In this document: in pieces, positions 25,360 through 34,832 of the stretch | Numbering within the stretch: the first letter of the stretch is position 1 | Layout of the letters: each line of letters starts with the position of its first letter | From: Xanthomarina arctica | Lineage (GTDB): Bacteria > Bacteroidota > Bacteroidia > Flavobacteriales > Flavobacteriaceae | DNA: 64,000 nucleotides | Assembly: GCF_014638915.1 (NCBI RefSeq) | Contig: NZ_BMFQ01000001.1 | Location: 496,001-560,000 of the forward strand | Reading direction: 5' to 3' | The notes under the pieces: model-generated | Databases searched by the model: none | Told to the model about the DNA's origin: nothing | What the model saw: only the letters and a program-made list of their open reading frames with translations | Translations under genes and position numbers: made by a program

Positions 25360-26142
25360 TTATTTCCCAGGAAAATCAGCTTTACGTTTTTGTAAAAAAG
25401 CTGTTGTTCCTTCGGTAAAATCTTCAGTACCAAAACAGTTTCCAAATTCCTCAATTTCTATTTTAAAACCATCAACACCATCTTTAAAGTTAGCATTTAT
25501 AGCTTTAATGGCTCCTTGAATAGCCACCGATGAGTTTCTCATAATTTTATTAGCAATCTTTTCAGCCAGTGGTAATAATTCTTCTTGAGTAGTAACGTGG
25601 TTTACCAAACCATAAGATAGCGCTTGGTTGGCGTCTATCATTCCAGCAGTCATAACCATTTCCATAGCTCTACCTTTTCCAACTAATTGTGATAAACGCT
25701 GTGTCCCTCCATAACCTGGAATAACACCAAGAGACGTTTCTGGAAGGCCCATTTTAGCATTGTCGCTAGCCACTCTAAAATGACAAGCCATAGCCAATTC
25801 TAAGCCACCACCAAGTGCAAAACCGTTGACAATGGCAATTACTGGCGTAGCTAAATTTTCAACAAAATCGAATAATATTTCCTGGCCTTTAGCCGCCAAT
25901 TTACCACCGTTTTCAACATCAAAATCGGCAAACTCACTAATATCTGCACCAGCAACAAAAGCTTTTTCGCCACTTCCTGTTACAAATATTACTTTGGTTT
26001 TTGCATCTTTATTTGCTTCATCAAAAGCGCTGTGAAGTTCTTGAATAGTAGCACTATTTAAAGCATTTAATTTGGATGGTCTGTTAATAGTTATAGTAGT
26101 AATTCCATTACTACGTTCTGAAAGGATGTTGGTATAAGACAT
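25360..26142 (-). CDS. Enoyl-CoA hydratase/isomerase family protein
   Basis: 260 residues, a standard crotonase. The CoA-binding and oxyanion sites are AGADISEFADFDV and NGFALGGGLELAMACHFRVAS. The first catalytic Glu is in LGGGLELA (about 111-118), and the second in the MGLPETSLGVIPGYGGTQRL region (E about 140). Two glutamates fit enoyl-CoA hydratase activity in fatty-acid or amino-acid breakdown. It is not in a clear beta-oxidation operon here. Confidence 0.92.
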   Translation of the reverse strand: MSYTNILSERSNGITTITINRPSKLNALNSATIQELHSAFDEANKDAKTKVIFVTGSGEKAFVAGADISEFADFDVENGGKLAAKGQEILFDFVENLATPVIAIVNGFALGGGLELAMACHFRVASDNAKMGLPETSLGVIPGYGGTQRLSQLVGKGRAMEMVMTAGMIDANQALSYGLVNHVTTQEELLPLAEKIANKIMRNSSVAIQGAIKAINANFKDGVDGFKIEIEEFGNCFGTEDFTEGTTAFLQKRKADFPGK

Positions 26143-26204
26143 TTTTTTTGATTTTATAAAGACTGTAAGACAGGCTTAAAGCTCCAATAATTTATAATTC
26201 TATT

Positions 26205-27659
26205 TTAATTTTTAGGAAACCTAACTTTAAAAACTGTTCCTTCATTTTTTCGTGATGTAAAGATAATACTTCCATTATAAGTTTCCACAATGTTTTTTAC
26301 CATACCAAGCCCAAGTCCCATACCACTTGTTTTGGTCGTAAATTTTGGCTCAAAAATCTTTTCCCCATTAGCTTCTAAAATACCAATTCCATTATCTGAA
26401 ATTTCAATAACTACTTCTTCATTTTCTTCAAAAACTTTTACATTTATGTGTTTCACAAATTGTTCTTCAGGAATGGCTTGAATACCGTTTTTCACCAAAT
26501 TGGTAATCACTCTAATTAATTGCGTTTTATCAAATTTGGCCTTAATTTCTTGCTCTTCACTTTGAAAAACTATGTAATCTTCACTAAAAATATCCAAAGC
26601 CAAACGCGTAATTTCAACCACATTTAATATTTCATTTTGTTGGGCTGGCATTTTAGCAAAATTTGAAAATGCAGACGCAATAGAACTCATAGTATCAATT
26701 TGTTGAATAAGCGTTTTAGAATATTCATCTAACTTTTGATGGATGTTTTCATCATTGGGATCAAATTTTCGCTGAAAACTTTGCACCGTTAAGCGCATGG
26801 GAGTTAGCGGATTCTTAATTTCGTGAGCTACTTGTTTTGCCATTTCTCTCCATGCTTGTTCACGCTCACTAGTCGCTAATTTTACAGCACTTTCTTCAAG
26901 TTGGTCTATCATGCCGTTATAAGATCTCACTAAAGTTCCAATCTCTTCGCTTGTTGATTCAATTTCAATTTTTTTATTGCGCTTTTCAAGAGTAGTTTCA
27001 TTCATTTTATCACTAATCGTTTTAAGTGATTTTGTAATGAATTTCGAAAGAAAATAAGACAAACTAATAGCAATAATTAGCATGACCAAATAGGCATATC
27101 CCAAACGTTCTAAAAACTCGTTAAGCTCTTTATTTAAAAAATCGTCATTCTCTAAATAGGGTAAATTTAAAATAGCCAAAGGTTTAAACTTTTTATCCGT
27201 TATGTATGAATATGAAGACAAAAAGACCTCTCCATTTTCTTCTGTTTTATTGACATATCGGTGTTCCGCGGTATTAGAAATGGTATTTAAAACGTTTGCC
27301 GACAAACATTTTGTAAGAGAGTCTGTTACAAAAGTGGCTCTGGAAGATTTAATAAGACCGCCGTCTAAATCGTAAAGATTGATTTGTAGTTTATGAATGG
27401 CTGCAATTTCATAAATTTCATCTTTAAAAATTAGAGGCATTGTTTCTGTAGAAACAGGATAAGTTGTTTTTTTAATAGCGTACTCAATACTTTGCTTTAT
27501 ATTTTCTTCTTTACGCTCTAATCTTTCGTTGTGATAATCTATAGCTTCTTCGTTGTACTGGTAAATAGTTACCGCAGCAATTAGAATAGACGCTAAAAGC
27601 ACCAAGAGAATCATGGCTAAAAATATACGAAGTCGTAAGGATAGTTTTCTTAAATGCAT
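26205..27659 (-). CDS. Membrane sensor histidine kinase, NtrY-like
   Basis: 484 residues. Two membrane segments (about 10-30 and 190-212) flank a periplasmic sensing region of about 155 residues, then a HAMP-like linker. The phosphoacceptor His is in VAHEIKNPLTPMRLTVQSF (about 280), a sequence typical of NtrY-type kinases. ATP-binding motifs are VTNLVKNGIQAIPEE (N box), EISDNGIGI (G1) and KTSGMGLGLGMVKNI (G2). No response regulator is adjacent, so the partner is elsewhere. Confidence 0.92.
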   Translation of the reverse strand: MHLRKLSLRLRIFLAMILLVLLASILIAAVTIYQYNEEAIDYHNERLERKEENIKQSIEYAIKKTTYPVSTETMPLIFKDEIYEIAAIHKLQINLYDLDGGLIKSSRATFVTDSLTKCLSANVLNTISNTAEHRYVNKTEENGEVFLSSYSYITDKKFKPLAILNLPYLENDDFLNKELNEFLERLGYAYLVMLIIAISLSYFLSKFITKSLKTISDKMNETTLEKRNKKIEIESTSEEIGTLVRSYNGMIDQLEESAVKLATSEREQAWREMAKQVAHEIKNPLTPMRLTVQSFQRKFDPNDENIHQKLDEYSKTLIQQIDTMSSIASAFSNFAKMPAQQNEILNVVEITRLALDIFSEDYIVFQSEEQEIKAKFDKTQLIRVITNLVKNGIQAIPEEQFVKHINVKVFEENEEVVIEISDNGIGILEANGEKIFEPKFTTKTSGMGLGLGMVKNIVETYNGSIIFTSRKNEGTVFKVRFPKN

Positions 27660-27789
27660 GGTAAAAATTGTGCTGTGTTAAATATAGCAATAATCAAACC
27701 AAATGCACTTTAGCTTTGACAAAATTTAAAATTACAAAGGCACTGCAATTCTTTTTAAAATTGGGTGTTTTCCGTTTAGATTTTAATTA

Positions 27790-28338
27790 TTAAGCCTCTG
27801 GATTTTTAGATCTAATATTTTTGTAAAGCTTAAAGCCTAGCATCAATAAAATACCTAATACAAAGATTCCTGCCACTCCAAAAACCCAGTTTATAGCACT
27901 TTTTAAAATTACTAAAAATACAATTGCAAACAGAATAAAAGTAGCGCCTTCATTCCAAAGTCTCATGAAATTTGAAGATTTTTTAACCACATCTTGTTGT
28001 AATTGTTTATAATATATATGAGTTTTAAAATGATAAAAGAATAAAAGAACTACAAAGGTTAATTTAACATGCATCCAAGGTTGTTGAAGCCATTCGGGTT
28101 GTAAAACTAATAGCCAAACTGCAAAAATAGTTGCTAAAATTGCTGAAGGCCAAGTAATAATATTCCACAATCTTTTTGCCATAAGTTTTAACTGTTTTCC
28201 AAGGATTTCCTTTTCGGGAGACGGTTTATGAAATGCTTCAATTTGATAAACAAAAAGCCTAGGAATGTAGAAAAGGCCTGCAAACCAAGTGATAACAAAT
28301 ATAAGGTGAAGCGATTTTATGTAATTGTAATATTCCAC
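27790..28338 (-). CDS. hemJ: HemJ-type protoporphyrinogen IX oxidase
   Basis: 182 residues with four or five membrane helices, matching the HemJ/CopD-like family. MEYYNYIKSLHLIFVITWFAGLFYIPRLFVY carries the conserved His (about residue 11) and Arg/Lys positions; TWPSAILATIFAVWLL and HVKLTFVVLLFFYHF carry others. It oxidises protoporphyrinogen to protoporphyrin IX in the inner membrane. Family members were once called hypothetical membrane proteins. The location, third gene after hemH on the same strand, supports the call. It follows the MATE gene by 13 bases. Confidence 0.88.
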   Translation of the reverse strand: MEYYNYIKSLHLIFVITWFAGLFYIPRLFVYQIEAFHKPSPEKEILGKQLKLMAKRLWNIITWPSAILATIFAVWLLVLQPEWLQQPWMHVKLTFVVLLFFYHFKTHIYYKQLQQDVVKKSSNFMRLWNEGATFILFAIVFLVILKSAINWVFGVAGIFVLGILLMLGFKLYKNIRSKNPEA

Positions 28339-28351
28339 TGTTTAAAAGTAA

Positions 28352-29713
28352 TTAGTCGGTTTCTACTGGCTGGGTTAGCAAGGTAGATTTTATTTCTTTA
28401 TTTAAGTAATAAGCTGTTACTATGGTCGCTAAAACATCTGAAATTGGAAACGACATCCAAACCCCTAATTCGCCATAAAACATTGGTAAAATAAGTATTA
28501 AAGGAATAAAAAAGAAGCCTTGTCTGGTTAAAGTCAATAAAAGTGCAGGAATAGCTTTTCCAATAGCCTGAAAATAAGCTGCTCCAATAAGTTGAATTGC
28601 AACAATTGGGGTGGCTGCAAAAACCCAACGCATTGCACTTGGCGTTTCTTTGATAACTTCGGCGTTGTCTGTGAATAATCTAGTAATGGCTTCTGGAAAT
28701 ACCATGAGTAAAACAAAAATGATAGTCGCCAAAATAACAGCATATTTTATGGCTGTATTAATTACTTCTCTCACTCTTTCATATTTTGAAGCCCCATAAT
28801 TAAAACCGGCAATAGGCAAAAACCCTTGGGTAATTCCAAAAACTGGAAACAAAGCAAACATGAGCATTCTTCCAACAATGGCATAGGAAACAACGGAGGT
28901 TTCGCCACCAAGATCAAAAAGAATGTTATTCATAAAAAGATATGTAATACTTACAACAGCTTGTCTTGCTAGCGTTACAGCTCCTAAGGAACCTATCTCT
29001 TTAACTATGTGTTTTTGAAGTCCTATATGCGAAAAATTTATTTTTAATTCTGAATTTTTAGAAGCGAAAAACCACAAAACAAAACCAAAACACAGCAAAT
29101 ATGAAATTGTAGTTGCCCAAGCAGCACCTTCCATACCATAATCCAATATATTGATAAATACATAATCCAAAATCAAATTCCCAACGGATGGAATCATCAT
29201 AGCATACATGGCAAATTTAGGTTTGCCTTCTGCTCTAATTACATTATTTCCCATCATACAAAAAGCTAGAAATGGCACGCCATATAGCACAATGGTATAA
29301 TAGGTTTTTGCTGGCTCGAAAATAGCGCCTTTTCCTCCAAAAGCAGGAATAATAGAATCGACAAAGTACAGTCCTAGAAAAACTAAGGCAACGGTAAACA
29401 AAAGAGTTAATGTTATCTGATTTCCAAAAGTTTTTAAAGCTTTTTCAGGATTGTTTCCTCCAAGAGCTCTTGAAATAATGGAAGAACCACCAATTCCAAT
29501 AGACATTCCAAGGGCAGCAATAAAAAAGGAAACAGGTAATACCACATTAATAGCTGCAATGGCTGTAGAACCAATCCAATTTCCAACAAAAATGGTATCT
29601 ACAAGAATGTTAAGCGACATCACCAAAATACCTATAGATGCAGGAACTGCTTGCTTAATAAGTAGTTTTCCAATGGGTTCTGATCCTAGATTTTGTGAAG
29701 AGATTGTAGCCAT
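28352..29713 (-). CDS. MATE family efflux transporter, inside the hemH-hemJ operon
   Basis: 453 residues, 12 membrane segments, with the MATE N-half pattern LLIKQAVPASIGILVMSLNILVDTIFVG and its repeat in the C-half. It exchanges cations for a small molecule. Its ATG overlaps the hemH stop by one base and hemJ starts 13 bases after its stop, so it is embedded between the last two haem enzymes. Substrate unknown; a link to porphyrins is suggested only by gene position. Confidence 0.92.
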   Translation of the reverse strand: MATISSQNLGSEPIGKLLIKQAVPASIGILVMSLNILVDTIFVGNWIGSTAIAAINVVLPVSFFIAALGMSIGIGGSSIISRALGGNNPEKALKTFGNQITLTLLFTVALVFLGLYFVDSIIPAFGGKGAIFEPAKTYYTIVLYGVPFLAFCMMGNNVIRAEGKPKFAMYAMMIPSVGNLILDYVFINILDYGMEGAAWATTISYLLCFGFVLWFFASKNSELKINFSHIGLQKHIVKEIGSLGAVTLARQAVVSITYLFMNNILFDLGGETSVVSYAIVGRMLMFALFPVFGITQGFLPIAGFNYGASKYERVREVINTAIKYAVILATIIFVLLMVFPEAITRLFTDNAEVIKETPSAMRWVFAATPIVAIQLIGAAYFQAIGKAIPALLLTLTRQGFFFIPLILILPMFYGELGVWMSFPISDVLATIVTAYYLNKEIKSTLLTQPVETD

Positions 29714-30756
29714 TAAATTAGTTCTGCTATGCTTGGTTCTGCCCAGTTTTTAATCCATTTTGCAAGTAAATTCACCCAGGCTTCATCATCATTCAAACAC
29801 GGAACCGTAGTAAAATTTTCACCACCAATTTCATGAAATATCTCTTGTCCTTCCATGGCTATTTCTTCTAAAGTTTCCAGGCAATCACTTACAAAAGCTG
29901 GAGTTACAATAGCCATATTTTTAATGCCTTGTTTTCCTAAACGCTCTATCGTTCTATCTGTGTAAGGTAGTAACCAAGGGTCAAAACCTAAACGAGATTG
30001 AAAACTGGTAGAATATGATCCTGGTTCGAGCTGAAGTTTTTCTGCTACCAACCTAGTGACCTCCAAACATTGATGTTTGTAACAATACTCATGCGCTTTA
30101 GATGGCGTGACACAACAGCTTTTATCAATTTTGCAATGAGATTTTGTGACATCGCTTTTAAAAATATGTCTTTCTGGAACGCCGTGATAAGAAAATAGTA
30201 AATGTTCAAATGGATGGTTCTCCAAATGTTTAGAAACACTAGCACTTAATACTTCAATATAATCTGGTTTATTATAAAATGCAGGAAAATCTGTAATTTT
30301 TATACTCGGAAAATGTTGTTTTCTAATCTCTTCAGCTAACACCACAATAGTTTCGGTTGTAGCCATAGCAAATTGTGGATACAAGGGAAATAATAACACT
30401 TCATTTACACCTTTATCTACCAATTCTTGAAGCCCTTTTTTTATGGTCATCGTACCATAACGCATAGCCAAAGCTACAGGGTAATCTTCAACTTTTTGTT
30501 GTACTTTTTCCTGAAGTCTTTCTGAAATAACAATTAAAGGAGAACCTTCTTCCCACCAAATTTTCTGATAAGCTGCCGCAGAGGCCTTGGGTCTGGTATT
30601 TAAAATAATCCCTTTAACAAGAAGTGTTCTTGCCCAAAGTGGCACATCTATAACACGTTCGTCCATTAAAAACTCTCCTAAATATTTTTTTACATCTTTA
30701 GGATTTGGACTTTCTGGTGAGCCTAAGTTTACTAATAATATTCCTTTCATATTCAT
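29713..30756 (-). CDS. hemH: Ferrochelatase
   Basis: 347 residues. MKGILLVNLGSPESPNPKDV opens the fold; the metal-site His lies in LLFSYHGVPERHI (about 196-206), and the Glu is in the DCLETLEEIAMEGQEIF region (about 290). The cysteine-containing segment SHCKIDKSCCVTPSKAHEYCYKHQC (C-rich, about 212-236) may hold a [2Fe-2S] cluster or a metal; such insertions are known in some ferrochelatases. It inserts Fe(II) into protoporphyrin IX. The start could be 30756 or the ATG at 30750. Confidence 0.95.
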   Translation of the reverse strand: MNMKGILLVNLGSPESPNPKDVKKYLGEFLMDERVIDVPLWARTLLVKGIILNTRPKASAAAYQKIWWEEGSPLIVISERLQEKVQQKVEDYPVALAMRYGTMTIKKGLQELVDKGVNEVLLFPLYPQFAMATTETIVVLAEEIRKQHFPSIKITDFPAFYNKPDYIEVLSASVSKHLENHPFEHLLFSYHGVPERHIFKSDVTKSHCKIDKSCCVTPSKAHEYCYKHQCLEVTRLVAEKLQLEPGSYSTSFQSRLGFDPWLLPYTDRTIERLGKQGIKNMAIVTPAFVSDCLETLEEIAMEGQEIFHEIGGENFTTVPCLNDDEAWVNLLAKWIKNWAEPSIAELI

Positions 30757-30803
30757 ATCCCTAGAAAGCGGGAATTCTATTAATTAATAATACAAATTAA
30801 AAA

Positions 30804-31712
30804 TTACGCCTGCGAAGATACCGACATTATATATTTTTTTGGAGTGGTTCCATATTTCTTTTTAAATGCCGAAATAAAATGACTGGACGTGCTATAACCT
30901 ACTTTTAAACCTACTTCATTTACATTATGACTTCCAGATTCTAAAAGCTTTCTGGCAAATTCCATTTTATAATCGAATAAGAAACTAAAAACAGAATCGC
31001 CATAAATTTCTTTAAACCCTTCCTTAAGTTTTTTTAAACTTAATTGAATTTCATCTGCCAACTCTTGTAAGGAAGGCGGTTCTGCCATTCTAGAAATAAT
31101 AATGTCCTTTGCTTTTCTAATTTTAATCACATTGGTTTCATCAACTAAAAAAGGACATTGTTCAATATTAGCATCTTCACTTCTATTAAAATACAGACTC
31201 AATAATTCATAAGCTTTTCCTTTAAAATATAAATTCTTTATAGATGAATTCAAGTTATAATTTATCAGCTGATTTAATACAATAGCCATCGATGGTGAAA
31301 TTTTCCCTTCCTTATAATATTTTTTATCCTTATTATCTCCACTTAAAAACGTGATATAATCTGCTTCTTGGGAAAATAAACTATGAAATTTTTTAATAGA
31401 GATCAATACAGAAACCAACCAGGAATGTGGATTTACAATTAAATGAATGGGTAAATCTCTTTGCGGATTATAAAGTAGAAGCGAATTTTCATCTTGAATA
31501 TCCAAGACATAACTCCCTTCGTTAAAAATAAATTTACTTAAACCCTTCACGCAATAATGAAATTGAATAAAACTACTATCTATCTCACGTTCAAGAGTTT
31601 CAATAACACCGCTTTCATTTTGATATGTTAAAACAAAAAAATCTTGGTCAATTTCAACTTCCTCAAAAGTTCCTTTAGCGATGTTTTCTTCAGTATTAAA
31701 AGATGAATTCAT
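30804..31712 (-). CDS. AraC-family regulator divergent from hemA
   Basis: 302 residues. The N-terminal ~190 residues are a cupin-like effector region without a recognised ligand motif. The C-terminal ~100 residues hold two helix-turn-helices (PSLQELADEIQLSLKKLKEGFKE and HNVNEVGLKVGYSTSSHFISAFKKKYGTTPKKY). Located between hemH and hemA, it probably controls the haem genes or its own transcript (inference from position). It has its own TACTTTTG promoter and a dyad in its leader. Confidence 0.9.
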   Translation of the reverse strand: MNSSFNTEENIAKGTFEEVEIDQDFFVLTYQNESGVIETLEREIDSSFIQFHYCVKGLSKFIFNEGSYVLDIQDENSLLLYNPQRDLPIHLIVNPHSWLVSVLISIKKFHSLFSQEADYITFLSGDNKDKKYYKEGKISPSMAIVLNQLINYNLNSSIKNLYFKGKAYELLSLYFNRSEDANIEQCPFLVDETNVIKIRKAKDIIISRMAEPPSLQELADEIQLSLKKLKEGFKEIYGDSVFSFLFDYKMEFARKLLESGSHNVNEVGLKVGYSTSSHFISAFKKKYGTTPKKYIMSVSSQA

Positions 31713-31721
31713 TCTGTTTTA

Positions 31722-31738
31722 TTTAGATTGATTCTAAA
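31722..31738. promoter_or_regulatory. Dyad in the AraC gene leader resembling the metal box
   Basis: TTTAGA-TTGAT-TCTAAA, perfect 6-base arms identical to those of the dyad at 9597-9612 but with a 5-base instead of a 4-base spacer. It lies 10 bases upstream of the AraC ATG, inside the predicted leader. It may be a metal-regulator site or an unrelated dyad. Confidence 0.4.
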
Positions 31739-31768
31739 CTGATATGTTTAAAAGCATTGATACAAGGG

Positions 31769-31776
31769 CAAAAGTA
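31769..31776 (-). promoter_or_regulatory. -7 promoter element of the AraC gene
   Basis: Minus-strand TACTTTTG, exact TAnnTTTG match, 56 bases upstream of the ATG. It is identical to the box of the divergent hemA gene. Confidence 0.6.
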
Positions 31777-31870
31777 TGACATTTATCATGTTATATTAAA
31801 AAATTGAGTTAAAAATCGAGCAGCGATACTTAAAGTTCTTTGAGCGTTACTTTTTGTCTGAACATAAAAT

Positions 31871-31878
31871 TACTTTTG
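31871..31878 (+). promoter_or_regulatory. -7 promoter element of hemA
   Basis: TACTTTTG matches TAnnTTTG and lies 22 bases before the ATG at 31901. A TTG occurs 14 bases upstream, which is closer than the usual -33 spacing. Confidence 0.6.
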
Positions 31879-31900
31879 TTTCCAAATTCCCAAATCAGGT

Positions 31901-33160
31901 ATGGAATATATGAATACATCAAAAACAACATATTTCTACGCTATTGGTCTAAGCTACAAAAAAGCCGATGCCGAAATTAGAGGTCATTTTAGTTTAGATG
32001 AAAATTCTAAATCAAACTTATTACAGCAAGCTAAAGAAAATGGTATTGAAAGTTTAATAGTTACTTCTACTTGTAACAGAACAGAAATTTTCGGTTTTGC
32101 TGAACATCCTTATCAACTCATCCAATTACTTTGCGAAAACACCAAAGGAACGGTCGAAGAGTTTCAAAAAGTAGCATATATCTTTAAGGGGAAAGAGGCT
32201 ATTTCTCACATGTTTAAAGTTGGATCAGGATTAGATAGTCAGATTCTTGGGGATTTCGAAATTATCAGTCAGCTTAAAACAAGTGCTAGAAATTCTAAAA
32301 AAGTGAATTTATTAAATGCCTTTTTAGAACGTTTAATAAATGCGGTAATTCAAGCTAGCAAACGTATTAAGACAGAAACAAATATTTCGTCTGGAGCAAC
32401 TTCTGTTTCTTTTGCCTCCGTTCAATACATTATGAAAAATGTAGAGAATGTTACCAATAAAAACATCTTGCTTTTTGGTACAGGAAAAATTGGGAGAAAC
32501 ACTTGTGAAAATTTAGTAAAACATACCAAAAACGAACACATTACTTTAATTAACAGAACCAAAAATAAAGCTGAAGAAGTAGCTGGAAAATTTAACTTGT
32601 TAGTTAAAGATTATGCTAATTTACAAGAAGAAATAAATCAATCCGATGTATTAATTGTTGCTACTGGAGCGCAAAACCCAACGGTTGATAAGCATTTGAT
32701 TCAATCTAAAAAGCCCTTATTAATTTTAGATTTATCGATTCCTAGAAACGTGAATGTGAATGTTTCAGAATTAGAGCAAGTAACCTTAATTCATTTAGAC
32801 GATTTAGCTCAAATTACAGACGAAACTTTAGAAAAACGCAAAGCACAAATTCCACAAGCAAAACAAATTATTCAAGAAGTAGAAGCAGATTTTAATTCTT
32901 GGTTAGAAACTAGAAAATTTGCTCCAACCATTAGAGCTTTAAAGCTAAAATTAAACGATTTTAAAATTGCTGAATTAGACACGCAACGTAAAAAACTATC
33001 TGGTTTTAACGAAGAACAAGCCGAATTAATTAGCAATAATATCATTCAAAAGATAACCAATCATTTTGCACATCACTTAAAAGATGATGCGATTACTACA
33101 GATGAAAGCCTGGAACTTATAAAAAAGGTATTTCAATTAGATGCAACAGCAACTATGTAA
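31901..33160 (+). CDS. hemA: Glutamyl-tRNA reductase
   Basis: 419 residues. The catalytic domain has YAIGLSYKKADAEIRGHF and the nucleophile in VTSTCNRTEIFG (C58). The NADPH domain has LLFGTGKIGRNTCENL (about 190-205), then a C-terminal dimerisation helix. It reduces glutamyl-tRNA(Glu) to glutamate-1-semialdehyde, the first committed step of C5 haem synthesis. An ATG at 31910 is an alternative start. It is the first gene of the rightward haem run; the next enzyme of the route, hemL, is not in the window. Confidence 0.95.
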   Translation: MEYMNTSKTTYFYAIGLSYKKADAEIRGHFSLDENSKSNLLQQAKENGIESLIVTSTCNRTEIFGFAEHPYQLIQLLCENTKGTVEEFQKVAYIFKGKEAISHMFKVGSGLDSQILGDFEIISQLKTSARNSKKVNLLNAFLERLINAVIQASKRIKTETNISSGATSVSFASVQYIMKNVENVTNKNILLFGTGKIGRNTCENLVKHTKNEHITLINRTKNKAEEVAGKFNLLVKDYANLQEEINQSDVLIVATGAQNPTVDKHLIQSKKPLLILDLSIPRNVNVNVSELEQVTLIHLDDLAQITDETLEKRKAQIPQAKQIIQEVEADFNSWLETRKFAPTIRALKLKLNDFKIAELDTQRKKLSGFNEEQAELISNNIIQKITNHFAHHLKDDAITTDESLELIKKVFQLDATATM

Positions 33161-33192
33161 ACATGAATGAAGTAAGACGCTTTAAAAGGTGT

Positions 33193-33200
33193 TATCTTTG
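33193..33200 (+). promoter_or_regulatory. -7 promoter element of hemC-hemD
   Basis: TATCTTTG matches TAnnTTTG and lies 41 bases before the ATG at 33242, in the 81-base gap after hemA. Confidence 0.65.
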
Positions 33201-33241
33201 TCGAAAATTTAAAAATCATCTTTCAGATGAAACTATAAAAC

Positions 33242-34822
33242 ATGTCTAAAATAATTAGAATAGGTACACGCGATAGTCAATTAGCGCTATGGCAAGCCAA
33301 AACAGTACAAAACCTGTTAAAAAAATTAGGTCATAAAACCGTACTCGTACCAGTAAAATCTACTGGCGATTTAGTTTTAGACAGACCCTTACATGAACTT
33401 GGAATTACTGGTGTTTTTACTAGAACCCTAGATATTTCCATGCTCAATAACGATATTGATATTGCAGTACACTCTTTAAAAGATGTCCCTACTGTTTTAC
33501 CTATTGGCATTGTACAAGCGGCAGTTATAAAACGTGGAAATATTAAGGACACTCTAGTTTTTAAAAATAACGAAGAGTTTTTATCAAACAAAGATGCTAT
33601 TATAGCAACTGGAAGTTTACGTCGACGTGCGCAATGGCTAAATAGATATCCAACACATACCGTTGTTGGGTTACGAGGAAATGTAAATTTAAGGCTTCAA
33701 AAACTTGAAGAGAGTGAAGATTGGAATGGCGCTATTTTTGCCGCTGCTGGATTGGGTCGTTTGGATTTAACTCCAGAAGATGCCATCAATTTAGATTGGA
33801 TGGTTCCTGCACCAGCACAAGGAGCAATCATGGTTACAGCTTTAGCAGAAGACGAAGAAATTAGAGCAATCTGTGCTGAAATTAATCATGAAGAAACAGA
33901 AATTTGCACAACCATAGAGCGTAAATTCTTAAATCTACTTGAAGGAGGTTGTACTGCTCCAATTGGTGCTATTGCCTATATTAAAAATGAAGAAGAAGTA
34001 GTTTTTAAAGGTGTTTTATTAAGTCCTGATGGGTCTAGAAAAATTGAAGTTACTAGAACCGAAAAATTGGGCGGACATCACAATATTGCACAATTCTGTT
34101 CTAATTATATTATAGAAAGAGGCGGAAAAACGTTGATGGATGGTATAAAAAACCAAAACATACAAACCAATGTTTACTCTACAAAATCTTTCACCGAAGG
34201 ACAGGAGTTACTATTTAATGAAAAAATTTCTGCAAAAAGTAACGATGCCATTAAGATTAGTTTGAATAGAATATCGTTAGCTACCTTAAAAGTTCCGATG
34301 CAGAATGTTGTTATTACAAGTAAAAATGCTGTAGAAGCCATTTTAACAAACTGTCCTGCCGAAGAATTAAAATTCAAAAACATTTATTGTGTTGGGCGTC
34401 GTACCAAACGCATGGTTGAAAAACGCATTGGAAAAGTTACACATACTGAAAATAACGCTAAAGATTTAGCCAATTATCTAGTTGAATATATTGATGGTAC
34501 TGAGGTTACTTATTTTTGCAGCGATTTAAGATTAGATCACTTACCTCTAATATTAGAAGAAAATAATATTAAAGTTAACGAAATTGAAGCTTATCAAACA
34601 AAGTACGATGCTATTGAAGTAGATGAGAATATTGAAGCTATTATGTTTTATAGTCCATCAACGGTTCAAAGTTATATTAAGAAAAACCATGCAAATGGAA
34701 TTGCCTTTTGTATTGGAGAATCTACGGCCTTGGAAGCTAAAAAACATTTTCAGGATGTTAGAGTTGCAAAAGTTCCAACTGTAGAAAGTGTTATTGAATT
34801 GGTAAACGAACATTATATCTAG
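33242..34822 (+). CDS. hemCD: Fused hydroxymethylbilane synthase / uroporphyrinogen-III synthase
   Basis: 526 residues. Residues 1-305 are HemC: RIGTRDSQLALWQA at the start, catalytic Asp in HSLKDVP (D81), arginines in TGSLRRRAQ, and the dipyrromethane cofactor Cys in LLEGGCTAPIGA (C237). Residues ~310-526 match HemD: VVITSKNAVEAIL, YCVGRRTKRMVE, IMFYSPSTVQSYI and the C-terminal VPTVESVIELV. The fusion would make uroporphyrinogen III without releasing the unstable linear tetrapyrrole. No internal stop or frameshift occurs at the join. A repeat hairpin follows the stop. Confidence 0.93.
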   Translation: MSKIIRIGTRDSQLALWQAKTVQNLLKKLGHKTVLVPVKSTGDLVLDRPLHELGITGVFTRTLDISMLNNDIDIAVHSLKDVPTVLPIGIVQAAVIKRGNIKDTLVFKNNEEFLSNKDAIIATGSLRRRAQWLNRYPTHTVVGLRGNVNLRLQKLEESEDWNGAIFAAAGLGRLDLTPEDAINLDWMVPAPAQGAIMVTALAEDEEIRAICAEINHEETEICTTIERKFLNLLEGGCTAPIGAIAYIKNEEEVVFKGVLLSPDGSRKIEVTRTEKLGGHHNIAQFCSNYIIERGGKTLMDGIKNQNIQTNVYSTKSFTEGQELLFNEKISAKSNDAIKISLNRISLATLKVPMQNVVITSKNAVEAILTNCPAEELKFKNIYCVGRRTKRMVEKRIGKVTHTENNAKDLANYLVEYIDGTEVTYFCSDLRLDHLPLILEENNIKVNEIEAYQTKYDAIEVDENIEAIMFYSPSTVQSYIKKNHANGIAFCIGESTALEAKKHFQDVRVAKVPTVESVIELVNEHYI

Positions 34823-34832
34823 TATTCCTATT

